Source of the DNA: SKLM01 sp964450435
GTDB lineage: Bacteria; Chloroflexota; Anaerolineae; B4-G1
Direction of reading: 5' to 3'
DNA: 64,000 nucleotides
NCBI GenBank assembly: GCA_964450435.1
Contig: CAYVCX010000002.1
Coordinates: 68,709-132,708, forward strand
Each line of letters begins with the position of its first letter. The stretch's first letter is position 1. The notes below the pieces were generated by a model. The model ran no database searches. It worked only from the letters and a program-made list of their open reading frames with translations, and was not told the DNA's origin. The position numbers and the translations under genes were made by a program. Positions 26,457-36,039 of this stretch are shown here, piece by piece.

Positions 26457-29066
26457 TTGGGCGATAACGAGCTAGAGAGAGGCGACGCTGTCCGCATCGG
26501 CGTCTTCGTCTGCGACTGCGGCCTGAACATCGCTGGCAGCGTGGACACCGCCGCCGTGCGAGAGTATGCTGAGTCTCTGCCGGACGTGACGGTGGCGGTG
26601 CGCAATCGCTACACCTGCGCCGATCCCGGGCAGCAAGAGATCAAGCAGACGATCGTGGAGCACAACCTCAACCGGGTGGTGGTCGCTTCCTGCTCGCCCC
26701 GGCTCCACGAGCCCACCTTCCGGCACTGCGTGAGTGAGGCAGGCCTCAATCCCTACCTGTTTGAGATGGCCAACATCCGCGAGCACTGCGCCTGGGTCCA
26801 CCTCCAGGATCGCGAGGCGGCCACGCGCAAGGCCAAGGATATCGTCCGGGTGGCCGTGGCTCGCGCCCGCTGGCTGCACGCTCAGGACGAGGAGCGGTTT
26901 CCAGTCACCGACGCAGCGCTGGTCATTGGCGGAGGCGTCGCCGGCATCCAGGCTGCCCTCGACCTGGCCGATGCCGGTCACCAGGTCTACCTGGTGGAAA
27001 AAGAACCGTCCATCGGGGGGATCATGGCGCGACTGGACAAGACGTATCCCACAATGGACTGTAGCATATGAATCCTCGGCCCCAAAATGATGGATGTCGG
27101 TCGACATCCAAAGATCGAATTGATGGCCTACAGCGAGGTCGAGGACGTCTCCGGCTACGTCGGTGATTTCAGGGTGCGGGTACGGCGAAAAGCCCGCTAT
27201 GTCGATGAGGCCGAATGCACCGCCTGCGGGGACTGCTCCGACGTCTGCCCCGTCGTCATGCCGGATGGGTTTCAGGCCGGCCTCTCCACCCGCCGGGCGA
27301 TCTACATCCCCTTCCCCCAGGCCGTCCCCTCGTCCTACATCGTCAACGCGGACGAGTGTCTGGGCAGCAACCCGATCGCCTGCGGTAAGTGCGTCGAAGC
27401 GTGCGACAAGCAGTGCATCGATTTCGATATGCAGGATGAGATCGTGGAGCTGCAGGTGGGCGCTGTCATCGTTGCCACCGGCATGGAGACCTACGATCCC
27501 ACGCCCCTGGACGAGTACGGCTACACCAGCTACGAGAATGTGGTCACCAGCCTGGAGTTTGAACGACTGATCTCGGCGGAGGGGCCGACCGAGGGGCATT
27601 TCGTTCGGCCTTTGGATCGAGAGCAGCCCCGGCGCGTCGGCTTCGTGCAGTGCGTCGGCTCGCGAACCTTGCCCTCGCAATCGAACCCCGAGGGACAGCG
27701 CGGCAACCCGTACTGTTCCAACATCTGCTGCATGAACACTGTCAAGGACAGCCTGCTGCTCAAGGATCATTACCCGGACACGGACATCACGGTCTTCTAC
27801 ATGGACATCCGCGCCTTTGGCAAGGGCTTTGAAGATCTCTATCGGCGCTCGAAAGCTCAGGGCGTCCGCTACATCCGCGGCCTGCCGGGCGAGGTGGAGG
27901 AGGATCCGGGGACGGGGAATCTCACCGCGTACGTAGAGAACACCACCACCAGCCTCCTGGAGGAGCACGAGCTGGACATGCTGGTGCTTTCTATAGGCGC
28001 TGTTCCCCGAACGGAGACCGATCCGGTGCGCCAGCTTCTGACTCTGTCCGTCAGTGAGGATGGCTTTCTGATGGAGGCTCATCCCAAGCTGAAGCCGGTA
28101 GACACCCCGACTAAGGGGGTCTACATTGCCGGCTGCGCAGAGGCGCCCAAGGACATCAAGGACTCGGTCACCCAGGCGAGCGCGGCCGCCGCGCGCGCCG
28201 AGGTGCTGCTCAACGCGCCGCAGATCGCGGTGGAGGCGATCACGGCTGTGGTGGACGAGGATCTGTGCAAGCAGTGCGGGCAGTGTGCCGAGGTGTGCCC
28301 CTTCTCGGCCATCGTCTGGGAGAAGAAGCAGACAGCCCGCGTCATCAGTGCAGCGTGCGCTGGCTGCGGCACCTGCGCCGCGGAGTGCCGCTTCGATGCC
28401 ATTACGATGCGGCACTTCACCGATCAGCAGATCTACGCTATGGTCGACGCCATTCTGGATGACGACCCGGTGGACAAAGTGGTCGCCTTCGCCTGCAACT
28501 GGTGCTCGTACGCCGGCGCCGACACAGCCGGTACGTCGCGCCTGCAGTATCCTCCCAACGGCTATGTCATCCGCACCATGTGCTCCGGGCGTGTCAAGCC
28601 AGACTTCGTGTGGCATGCCTTCCAGAAAGGAGCGCCCGTCGTGCTGGTATCAGGTTGTCATTACGCTGATTGTCACTACATCGACGCCAACCGCAACGCG
28701 GTGCGCCGCGTGGACGCACTGTGGGAAGGACTGGAGAAGCATGGCGTCGACCCACGGCGGCTCCAGCTTGATTGGTGCAGCGCGGCCGAGGGGCAGAAAT
28801 GGGCCAGGATCATGCGGGAGCTTGAGGGTCTGCGGGCCGGCGTGACAGATGAAGAAGTTGAGGAGGCCAGGGATGCGCTGAAGGGCCAGCGAGTGCCCCG
28901 CCGCAGCGAAGTCTGGCGGCTGAAGGGGCCAACCGCGGCCAGTATGATCTGCTATCGCTGCGGCAACGAGTGGGAGGACACGTTCGACCCGTCCGCCGAC
29001 CGGGAGCGGATGTGCCCGTCCTGCCGCAGCAACAGCGTGCGGGTGCTGCCGGACGGGAGGGAATAG
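26457..29066 (+). CDS. hdrA: HdrA-MvhD fusion with C-terminal zinc ribbon, probable selenoprotein (UGA at 27069-27071)
   Basis: Read through a TGA at 27069-27071, the frame from TTG 26457 (GAGGAGGT six bases before) to 29066 gives about 869 residues. The part before the TGA is an HdrA start (CDCGLNIAGSVDT, FAD fold near 160) ending DCSI; the part after starts ILGPKMMDVGRHPK. The other HdrA proteins here have cysteine at this spot (DCAMCIISPK, DCSTCILSPK), so the TGA replaces the second cysteine of C..C. Sec-HdrA is known in methanogens and some anaerobic bacteria. Further on come CTACGDCSDVCP, two ferredoxin motifs near 600-640, an MvhD unit (FACNWCSYAGADTAG, GCHYADCHY) from about 680, and a C..C ... 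CPSC zinc ribbon. Following hdrC and hdrB, it makes a complete HdrABC-MvhD set. Confidence 0.88.
27072..27110 (+). other. Probable bacterial SECIS element of the hdrA UGA
   Basis: Arms TGGATGTC (27091-27098) and GACATCCA (27103-27110) pair perfectly over 8 bp around the loop GGTC. The loop begins 27 bases after the TGA. A GGUC apical loop is the same as the one known in the E. coli fdhF element. It is an extremely convincing SECIS candidate. Confidence 0.85.
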
Positions 29067-29256
29067 GAGGGTTCGCACCTCTCTTGCGCTCGCGGCGCGG
29101 CGCACGGCGCGCCCATCGAGCCGACCCCGATCGAGGCGCTGTCCGCCCTCCTGGCCGACTGTTCTTGGGTTGGGCCTGATCGTCGCCGTCTTCGCCGGCT
29201 GTACCGTCCGTAAGTTCACCCGATAGACCAGACCATCTCACTGGAGGATTGGAACC

Positions 29257-30561
29257 GTGAACCAAGAACCGACCTTTGACCAGCTCTACGCCCGCCTGGA
29301 CGACCTTCTGGCGCCCTGCCTGGCTCAGGACTGGCCCAATATGCCCGGGGCATGGGCCGAGGGCGTCTACATGTACGACCGCGACGGCAAGCGCTATCTC
29401 GACTTCCTTGCCGGCTTCGGCGCATGCAACGCCGGGCACAACCATCCGCGCATCATGGCCGCGGCCATGGAACAGATGAAGCACATGGTCCATGCTCCGG
29501 TCGGGGTGATAGCCCACGAACCCCTGCTGAGGCTCGCCCACGAGCTCGCGAAAGTCGTCCCGGGCGGGGCCGACATGTTCTTCTTCGGGAACAGCGGCTC
29601 CGAGGCCGTTGATGGCGCCATCAAGCTCGCTCGCTACGTGACCGGACGGCCGGGCCTGATCGCCTTCCTGGGCAGCTTCCACGGGCGCACCATAGGTGCC
29701 TCCAGTGTCACTGCCTCCAAGGTGAAGTACCGCCAGGGCCATGGCCCCTTCCTCCCGGACACCTACTTCGCCCGCTTCCCCTACCCCTTCCGCTCCCTCG
29801 CCCCCGACGATGAGGCCTGCGTTCAGGAGGCCCTGGGGGACATCCATCGCCTCTTCGAGTACGTCGTCCCGCCGCAGGACGTGGCTGCCGTCCTCGTCGA
29901 GCCCATCCAGGGGGAGGGGGGCTACATCTTCCCGCCCCGAAGCTGGCTGGAGGCGCTGCGTGCCATCTGTGACGAGCACGGGATCTTCCTGGTCTTCGAT
30001 GAGGTCCAGACCGGCTTCGGACGTACCGGGGAGTGGTTCGCGGCCGATGTCTACGACGTCCAGCCTGACGTCGTCTGCCTGGCCAAGGGCATCGCCAACG
30101 GCTTCCAGCTCGGCGCCGTGGCGGCTCCCGGCGACGTCATGGCCCGCTGGGGCCCTGCATCCCACGGCACCACCTACGGCGGCAATCCCGTCGCCTGCGC
30201 CGCCGCCCTCGCCACCCTGGACGTCATCCGCGAGGAGGGCCTCCTGGAGAATGCCCGGGAGCAGGGGGAGTACATGCTCGAAGCCCTCCGCGACCTGCAG
30301 GCCCGGTCGCCCATCGTCGGTGACGTGCGCGGCATCGGCCTGATGCTCGCCGTCGAGTTCATCGAACCCGGGACCGCTAGAGAGCCGCATACAGAGGCCG
30401 TGCGCCGCATCCTGGACCGCTGTCTTCAGGATGGGCTGCTCATGTACCCCTGCGGCCACTGGACCCAGACCATCCGCCTCATCCCGCCGCTCACCATCAC
30501 CCGCAGGCAGGTCGACGAAGGCCTCGACATCTTCCGCCGCGCCGTCCTGGCCGAGAGCTAG
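29257..30561 (+). CDS. Class III PLP-dependent aminotransferase
   Basis: 434 residues, GTG start. Class III signatures include FFFGNSGSEAVDGAIK, VEPIQGEGGY, FLVFDEVQTGFGRTG and CLAKGIANG near residue 277, with the PLP lysine. Class III enzymes act on omega-amino groups (GABA, ornithine, taurine and so on); the exact substrate cannot be told. It is followed by a palindromic element and a hydrogenase promoter, and its function is not obviously linked to the redox genes. Confidence 0.9.
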   Translation: MNQEPTFDQLYARLDDLLAPCLAQDWPNMPGAWAEGVYMYDRDGKRYLDFLAGFGACNAGHNHPRIMAAAMEQMKHMVHAPVGVIAHEPLLRLAHELAKVVPGGADMFFFGNSGSEAVDGAIKLARYVTGRPGLIAFLGSFHGRTIGASSVTASKVKYRQGHGPFLPDTYFARFPYPFRSLAPDDEACVQEALGDIHRLFEYVVPPQDVAAVLVEPIQGEGGYIFPPRSWLEALRAICDEHGIFLVFDEVQTGFGRTGEWFAADVYDVQPDVVCLAKGIANGFQLGAVAAPGDVMARWGPASHGTTYGGNPVACAAALATLDVIREEGLLENAREQGEYMLEALRDLQARSPIVGDVRGIGLMLAVEFIEPGTAREPHTEAVRRILDRCLQDGLLMYPCGHWTQTIRLIPPLTITRRQVDEGLDIFRRAVLAES

Positions 30562-30573
30562 CTGGATGACTAC

Positions 30574-30669
30574 GACCCTTGGGGTTTCGTGATGCCCTGC
30601 GCTGGGCCAGCTCCCCTGCTGGCCCGCAGCGACACACCTGTCCGGGGCTTGCTCGAAACCCTGAGGGTC
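30574..30669. repeat. 96-bp element with 16-bp terminal inverted repeats and an internal hairpin
   Basis: Ends GACCCTTGGGGTTTCG (30574-30589) and CGAAACCCTGAGGGTC (30654-30669) are inverted repeats with two mismatches. Inside, GGGCCAGC (30604-30611) and GCTGGCCC (30618-30625) make an 8-bp hairpin. It sits just after the aminotransferase stop and resembles a miniature palindromic element; it could also end transcription. Confidence 0.65.
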
Positions 30670-30694
30670 TTTTGTCCGGGCTGCCGCCCATTCC

Positions 30695-30723
30695 TTGTCC
30701 CCCATCCCTGCCTGTGCTACAAT
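30695..30723 (+). promoter_or_regulatory. Probable sigma-70 promoter of the hydrogenase operon
   Basis: TTGTCC (30695-30700), a 17-base spacer, then TACAAT (30718-30723) with an extended TGC just before it. It lies about 115 bases before the small-subunit start. Confidence 0.65.
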
Positions 30724-30838
30724 TCAGGACGTGCTCCTGCTGGATGACAATCCAGCAGCTTCGCTGATAGCAGACTCGCCCGAAGACGACCACTCACCGT
30801 GGTTGCCGCCGCTGTTGCACGCATCGACCGAGGAGATT

Positions 30839-31687
30839 ATGGAGCGATTTGCCGTACTCCAGCTTTCCGGCTGCGCTGGATGCGAGGTCGCGCTCCTCAA
30901 CGCCGGGGACTGGGTGGAGAAGCACCAGCTCACCTACATGCCCCTCATCATCTCGGCCTACGATGTGCCGGAGGTCGAGACGCTGCTGGTGAGCGGCGGC
31001 GTGCGCACCGAGGAGGACCACTACAACCTGCGCCAGGCGGTCCGCTGTGCGGATCGGGTCGTGGCTGTCGGCACCTGCGCCATCTCGGGCGGCGTGGCCA
31101 GCCTGGGCAACCGGGATGAGGTGCGCGAGATTTTCCTCGCCGAGGAGGAGCGGCGCCACGTCCCGCGCCTGCTCCCCCGCTGCCGTCCCATCGACGCCGT
31201 CGTCGAGGTCGATCTCTACGTGCCCGGCTGCCCTCCCACGCCAGAGCTCTTCATGGCCATGCTCTCCGACGATCCCGACTTCCAGCCCGGCAGAAACGTC
31301 TGCCGGGAGTGCGGGCGCAAGAAACTCCGCGATATGCGCCCTCAGCACCTGACCGGGTTTCAGAAAGGCGAGGTACTGCCCGACATCTGCCTCATCAACC
31401 AGGGCTATCTCTGTGTCGGCTCCTCGGTACGCGGCGGCTGCCGCGCCCTCTGTACCCGTCCCGGACATCAGTGCGTTGGCTGCCGCGGGCCGTCCGATGC
31501 CTTCATAGAGAAGGAGGCCGAGGCCTGGTTGACCAGCATCAAGCGCGTCTTCGAGTCAATGACCGACATTCCGGAGGAGGAGCTCGATCGAGAGCTGCGC
31601 TCGCCCCAGCTGGCGCTCTTCCTCTTTCAGTTCTCCGACTATGCCGCGCCGGAGCGCCCGCCCAGACCCAAGGAGAAGATGCTCTGA
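30839..31687 (+). CDS. mvhG: NiFe hydrogenase small subunit (F420-non-reducing / MvhG-like)
   Basis: 282 residues from the ATG at 30839, with GAGGAG just before it. It starts FAVLQLSGCAGCEVALLNAGD, the proximal-cluster cysteines, and further has GTCAISGG and PGCPPTPE. The C-terminus has a cysteine-rich run (CVGSSVRGGCRALC, HQCVGC), typical of the medial/distal clusters in group 3 hydrogenases. It is directly followed by the large subunit. MvhD subunits elsewhere in the window may complete the enzyme, linking H2 to the Hdr proteins. Confidence 0.9.
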   Translation: MERFAVLQLSGCAGCEVALLNAGDWVEKHQLTYMPLIISAYDVPEVETLLVSGGVRTEEDHYNLRQAVRCADRVVAVGTCAISGGVASLGNRDEVREIFLAEEERRHVPRLLPRCRPIDAVVEVDLYVPGCPPTPELFMAMLSDDPDFQPGRNVCRECGRKKLRDMRPQHLTGFQKGEVLPDICLINQGYLCVGSSVRGGCRALCTRPGHQCVGCRGPSDAFIEKEAEAWLTSIKRVFESMTDIPEEELDRELRSPQLALFLFQFSDYAAPERPPRPKEKML

Positions 31688-31688
31688 C

Positions 31689-33014
31689 ATGGCCACCCTC
31701 ACCTTTCCCCTGAGCCGCATCGAAGGGCATGCCCGGGTGGTCATCGAAGTGCACGGCGGGGAGATCGTCTCCGCCCATTTCGAGGCCATGGAGATTCGCG
31801 GTTTCCGCTACTTCGTCCTCGGCGTCCCCGCCGAGCAGATGCCCACCATCGTGCCGCGCATCTGCGGCGTCTGCTCCACCGCCCACCACGTGGCCGCCGT
31901 CGAGGCCCTGGAGGACGCCTTCGACGTCACGCCGCCGAACCTGGCCCGCACGATCCGCGAGCTCCTCCTCCTGGGCCAGATCATCCAGAATCAGGCCACC
32001 TCGGTCTTCCTCTTCACCATGCCGGATCGGCTCGGCCTTTCCAGCATGTTCCTGCCCGGCGACGAGGCCGGCCGCGAGCGCGACCGGGCTGTGCTGGCCA
32101 CCCGGGCTCTGCGGGTGCGCCAGGCCGGCACCGACCTGATCTCCCTGGCTGGCGGTCAGTTCATCCATCCCATCAAGGCTGTCGTCGGTGGGGTGACCAG
32201 CGGCATCGAGCCCCAGGCCGCGTCCGACCTGCGGGACCAGCTGATCGAGACCATCCCGGTGGCCTGCGAGCTGTTCGACTACTACTGGGAGCAGTCGTAC
32301 GCCCTCCGGGATCGCATCGGCACCTGGGGCGACGACGCCCCTGCCCATTACATCACCGCCACCGCCGATCACTGCCCCAACTATGACGGTGTCGGTGCCG
32401 AGCCCATCATCCGTGTGCTGGATCCCAACAGTATGGCGTGTGAGACCTTCTCCGTTCGTTCCTTTCGTGAGGTCCTCACCTTCGAGGAGACCGATTACAG
32501 CTATGCCGGCCGCACCAGCTACCAGGGCCACGTGATGCGGGCCAACAGCCTGGCGCGCGTCAACATGACCGACCATTTCGGCACCCCGTGCGCGGACCGC
32601 TACCTGAAGCGCTTCCGAGAGGCCTTCGGTCATCCGGCTCACGCCATTCTGCTCTACGACCTGGGGCGCGGCATCGAGTTGGCCTACGCTCTGGAGCGGG
32701 CCGTCGAGATCCTGCAGCAGCCCCTTGACCGGGGGGAGTCCGCTGTCCCTCATACCCCCCGCGACGGGGAGGGATACGGCCTGGTGGAGGCACCCCGCGG
32801 CCCTCTCATCCACCGCTACCGCATCCGGGACGGCCTCATCGACGATGCCGACTTCATCATCCCCACCGTGCACAACGCCCTGGCTATCGAGCGCGCGCTC
32901 CGTGTGGCGGCCCGGCGCTACATCACCCCGGAGCGCGTCGATATGGAGCTGGAGCGCGCCGTGGGACGCGTGGTCCGCGCCTTCGATCCCTGCATCGCCT
33001 GCGCCACCCATTGA
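31689..33014 (+). CDS. mvhA: NiFe hydrogenase large subunit (MvhA-like), without C-terminal maturation tail
   Basis: 441 residues. The Ni-binding motifs are both complete: RICGVCSTAHH near residue 58 and DPCIACATH at the C-terminus. The protein ends exactly with this final histidine. Most hydrogenases have an extra tail after His that a protease removes on maturation; here the gene already ends at the mature end. It thus either does not need proteolytic processing or has lost the tail. The gene shares its promoter with the small subunit. Group 3 is the best assignment; finer typing needs trees. Confidence 0.9.
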   Translation: MATLTFPLSRIEGHARVVIEVHGGEIVSAHFEAMEIRGFRYFVLGVPAEQMPTIVPRICGVCSTAHHVAAVEALEDAFDVTPPNLARTIRELLLLGQIIQNQATSVFLFTMPDRLGLSSMFLPGDEAGRERDRAVLATRALRVRQAGTDLISLAGGQFIHPIKAVVGGVTSGIEPQAASDLRDQLIETIPVACELFDYYWEQSYALRDRIGTWGDDAPAHYITATADHCPNYDGVGAEPIIRVLDPNSMACETFSVRSFREVLTFEETDYSYAGRTSYQGHVMRANSLARVNMTDHFGTPCADRYLKRFREAFGHPAHAILLYDLGRGIELAYALERAVEILQQPLDRGESAVPHTPRDGEGYGLVEAPRGPLIHRYRIRDGLIDDADFIIPTVHNALAIERALRVAARRYITPERVDMELERAVGRVVRAFDPCIACATH

Positions 33015-33085
33015 TCGGCGCAGCTTTGGCTCGCCAGCGCCGGCCCCGGACGGCGGCTCTGCCGCCCGCCGGGTTCACAACGTAG

Positions 33086-33104
33086 GGCGGATTCGTCATC
33101 CGCC
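33086..33104. repeat. Hairpin GGCGGAT TCGTC ATCCGCC
   Basis: A perfect 7-bp hairpin just after the hydrogenase gene, within TAGGGCGGATTCGTCATCC, a sequence style common as an intergenic repeat. No T-run follows, so a terminator is only one possibility. Confidence 0.5.
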
Positions 33105-33220
33105 GGGATCATTGACAGAGCCGTGTGGGACCAGCTTCCTGCCTGCGCTGGCCCGGGCCCGCCCGCGGCGGGCTTGCGGCTGGGCCCCACCCGCCATCGG
33201 CCGCCCAGGAGCACATCACC

Positions 33221-34051
33221 ATGAGAGACGCCACCCTCACCACCGTCGGCCGTCCCATCGACCTCAGCTACCCAACCAACCGGGCCATCGCCATCATAAC
33301 CCTCCTCGTTATGCTTGGCGCCGTCCTTCTCCAGCGCATCGCCGGATCCGCCTGGCCTCAGAGCGTCCTCTGGGGCGCCCAGGCTGCCCTCTCCACCTTC
33401 CTGGCCTGGGCCCTCTGCCGCGAGCTCGACCCCGACCACCAGCTCTCCGCCTTCGTCGCCGTCCCTTTCACCCTGGCCGGCCTGCTCCTCTGGGGCCTGC
33501 CGCGCCTCGGCGTCATCTTCTGGCTGATCTTGACCGTGCGCGTCGTGAACCGCACCATGGGGCCGCCCGCCAGTCTCCTCGACTCCCTGGCCGTCCTCGC
33601 CCTCGGCATCTGGCTCTCCCTCCCGGGCAACTGGGGCTACGGCCTCACCACCGCCCTCGCCTTCTTCCTCGATGGCCGACTCCCCACCCGGGTTCCTCGC
33701 CAGCTCATCTTTGCTCTCCTTGGCGTGCTGGCCACGGCGGCCGCGGCAGTCTTCGGCGCGGACCCTCCCTGGGAGCGTGCGCCTTCCCCCCTCGGCGTCC
33801 TCATCGCCGTCGGCATCTCCGTCCTCTTCGTCCCCGTGATCGCCGAAGCCGGAACAGTCTCCAGCGTGGGCGATCGGACCGGCCAACCCCTGGAGCCAAC
33901 CCGCGTCCGTGCCGCCCAGCTCATCGCCCTCCTGGTCGGTGTGCACACCGCCTTCCTGGGTGGGCTCGCGGCCCCTGGAGCGCTTACGCCCCTCTGGTCC
34001 GCCGCCCTCGGCGCCTCGCTCTACCGCCTCTACCGGGCCCTCAACCCATGA
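33221..34051 (+). CDS. Polytopic membrane protein of unknown function
   Basis: About 276 residues from the ATG at 33221; upstream frame to 33125 is low-complexity and was not used. I count about seven to eight hydrophobic helices (AIAIITLLVMLGAVLL, FVAVPFTLAGLLLWG, LGVIFWLILTVRVV, LSLPGNWGYGLTTALAFF and others). No catalytic motif is seen. Its name cannot be given; it lies behind the hydrogenase but has no clear link. Confidence 0.65.
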   Translation: MRDATLTTVGRPIDLSYPTNRAIAIITLLVMLGAVLLQRIAGSAWPQSVLWGAQAALSTFLAWALCRELDPDHQLSAFVAVPFTLAGLLLWGLPRLGVIFWLILTVRVVNRTMGPPASLLDSLAVLALGIWLSLPGNWGYGLTTALAFFLDGRLPTRVPRQLIFALLGVLATAAAAVFGADPPWERAPSPLGVLIAVGISVLFVPVIAEAGTVSSVGDRTGQPLEPTRVRAAQLIALLVGVHTAFLGGLAAPGALTPLWSAALGASLYRLYRALNP

Positions 34052-34200
34052 CCCCCGGGTGAGCTTGCTGGAGCACAGACTGCCGCTTCCCGCCGGCGCC
34101 CCCACTCAATCTGCCCGCACAACCGTGTGGCCGCCCTCCCGCAGGGCCCTTCGCGCCCCAAGAACCCCACCTGGCCTCCGGTACACATATCTCCCAACTG

Positions 34201-34209
34201 TGGTATAGT
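34201..34209 (+). promoter_or_regulatory. Extended -10 box (TGG-TATAGT)
   Basis: TGGTATAGT about 130 bases before the CBM48 gene. No good -35 at the expected distance. Similar extended -10 boxes occur before the hydrogenase, DUF6504 and HEAT genes. Confidence 0.4.
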
Positions 34210-34337
34210 CCACCTGGAACCCGGCCAGCGGGCCAGAACCGGCCGCCGAGAACCCCTGGACACTGCCCGGGCGGCCGTGAGGCATCGTCCAGACACTCGC
34301 TGGGACAGGTAAGCAGTCCATTGAGAAGGAGAACAGA

Positions 34338-34622
34338 ATGCTTCGCAGAAGAAACGTGAAAAACGCCAACCAGGTCAAGGTCTCATTTGCCCTGCCCGAG
34401 CAGCACCCCCATGCGACCGACGCCTACGTCGCGGGTTCATTCAACGATTGGGATCCGCGGGGCCACCCTCTGATCCACCGCAGCAACCAGACCTACAGCG
34501 CGGTCGTGACCCTGGCTAAAGGCCAGCGCTACGCCTACCGCTACGTCTCCGGTGACGGCCAGTGGTTCAACGCCGGCGACGCCGACCACTACGAGGGACA
34601 GAACGGTATCCTCGTCGCCTGA
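34338..34622 (+). CDS. Small CBM48 (isoamylase early-set / AMPK-type glycogen-binding) protein
   Basis: 94 residues, essentially one carbohydrate-binding module: VSFALPEQHPHATDAYVAGSF, NDWDPRGHPL and RYAYRYVSGDGQWF form the beta-sandwich pattern. No enzyme domain is attached. AGAAGGAGAACAG before the ATG is a good ribosome site. Such stand-alone modules are common in bacteria near sugar-store genes, but none is seen here. Confidence 0.8.
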   Translation: MLRRRNVKNANQVKVSFALPEQHPHATDAYVAGSFNDWDPRGHPLIHRSNQTYSAVVTLAKGQRYAYRYVSGDGQWFNAGDADHYEGQNGILVA

Positions 34623-34786
34623 CCCTGACCTGGCGCAGGGTGCCAGCCCTCGCCCACCCTGCGAAGGCCATGGGTGCACCTGGCCGGGAAGGCCGGCCCG
34701 GTGTCCGCGAAAGCCTCTGAAGGCGGCACAGGCCTGTCCCGCCTTCGCAAGGGTACAGTGCAGGACCTCATCTGCAGGAGACCCTC

Positions 34787-36007
34787 ATGCCCGATAACCA
34801 CGCCCCATCTCCGCGCCCCGCTTCCGCGCTCCGAGACACCGGCCTGGGCGTGATCCTCATCGCGCGGACCGTTCTCAACGTATCGGTCCGCCTGGGCCAC
34901 TTCTTCCTGCCCGCCATCTCCCGCGGCCTGGGCGTTCCCCTCTCCGCCGGCGGCAACCTGGTGGGCGTGGCCAGCCTGGCCGGACTGATGGCGCCCCTCT
35001 TCGGGGTGCTGAGCGACCGCTGGGGGTTGCGCCGTGTGATGGTCTTTGGCACCGCGCTTTTCGCCGTCGCCGCCCTTCTCACCGCCGGGCTCCCCTGGTA
35101 CGGCACAGCCCTCGTCACCTTCGGGCTCATGGGCCTGGCCAAGGTAGCTTTTGACCCCGCCATGCAGGCCTACCTCGGGGCGCGGGTGCCCTACGAGCGG
35201 CGCGGCTGGGCTATCGGACTGTCCGAGCTGGCCTGGTCCCTGGCCCTCCTCGCCTTGCCCCTTTTCGGATGGCTCATCGAAGCCGTCAGCTGGCGCGCTC
35301 CTTTCCTGGTCCTTGGCGTTGTGGGTGTGCCCGTGTGGTGGGTGACCCGGCGCGCGCTGCCGCCCGATGCGGCGCCGGAGCGGGAGCCGCTCCCCCGGGC
35401 GCAGAACCTTAGACAGGACATAGGATCTCTCGCCCTCCACCTGCGGAGCGTGTTGGCTGACCATCAGTCCAGGCTGGCCCTGGTCGCCACCGCCCTGATA
35501 GGCTTCGCCCAGATCAACGTCCTGGTGGTCTACGGAGCCTGGATGGAGGACCGCTTCGGCTTGGGCGTGGCCAGCCTCGGCATGGTGACGCTGGCCATCG
35601 GCGCCGCCGAGCTCCTGGGCGAGCTGGCCGTGGCCTTCATCTCCGATCGTCTCGGCAAGCGTCGCTCGCTGTTCGTCTCTGTCATCTTCACCGGCCTGGC
35701 CTACCTGGTGCTCCCCCGCCTGACCGGAAGCCTTGACGCCGCCGTGGCGGGCACTGTGGTGATGATCTTCTTCTTCGAGTTCACCGTCGTCGGGCTGGTG
35801 CCGCTGGTCTCCGGGATGAATGCCGACGCGCGGGGAACCTTGATGTCCCTCAACTACGCCGTCGCCTCGGCCAGCCGGGCCCTCGCCGCCCCCGTTGGCG
35901 TTGCCCTCTACGCCGCCGGCGACATCGGCATCAATGGACCCGTCTCCGCCGCGGCCTGCCTCCTGCTCCTGCTCGTCCTCCTCCGCCTCCACGAGCGGGG
36001 CCGATAG
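34787..36007 (+). CDS. MFS transporter
   Basis: 406 residues with twelve hydrophobic segments and MFS marks: FGVLSDRWGLRRVM between TM2 and TM3, VPYERRGWAIGLSELAWS, and AFISDRLGKRRSLF in the second half. The substrate is unknown; the general type is similar to drug/solute exporters. It converges with the HTH gene on the other strand, 32 bases apart. Confidence 0.85.
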   Translation: MPDNHAPSPRPASALRDTGLGVILIARTVLNVSVRLGHFFLPAISRGLGVPLSAGGNLVGVASLAGLMAPLFGVLSDRWGLRRVMVFGTALFAVAALLTAGLPWYGTALVTFGLMGLAKVAFDPAMQAYLGARVPYERRGWAIGLSELAWSLALLALPLFGWLIEAVSWRAPFLVLGVVGVPVWWVTRRALPPDAAPEREPLPRAQNLRQDIGSLALHLRSVLADHQSRLALVATALIGFAQINVLVVYGAWMEDRFGLGVASLGMVTLAIGAAELLGELAVAFISDRLGKRRSLFVSVIFTGLAYLVLPRLTGSLDAAVAGTVVMIFFFEFTVVGLVPLVSGMNADARGTLMSLNYAVASASRALAAPVGVALYAAGDIGINGPVSAAACLLLLLVLLRLHERGR

Positions 36008-36039
36008 GTACTGGCGTCTTACGTTTTACGCTTCACGCC

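Noticed and set aside
5945..29066. UGA read as a normal sense codon (Gly or Trp) in the whole genome
   Set aside because: Many genes here end in TGA at the right place, including overlapping GTGA/ATGA junctions, so UGA is a stop in general; only two sites with hairpins are recoded.
32725..34062. Open frame of 445 codons overlapping the hydrogenase end and the membrane protein
   Set aside because: Proline/arginine/serine-rich, no family pattern; the other frames have clear real proteins.
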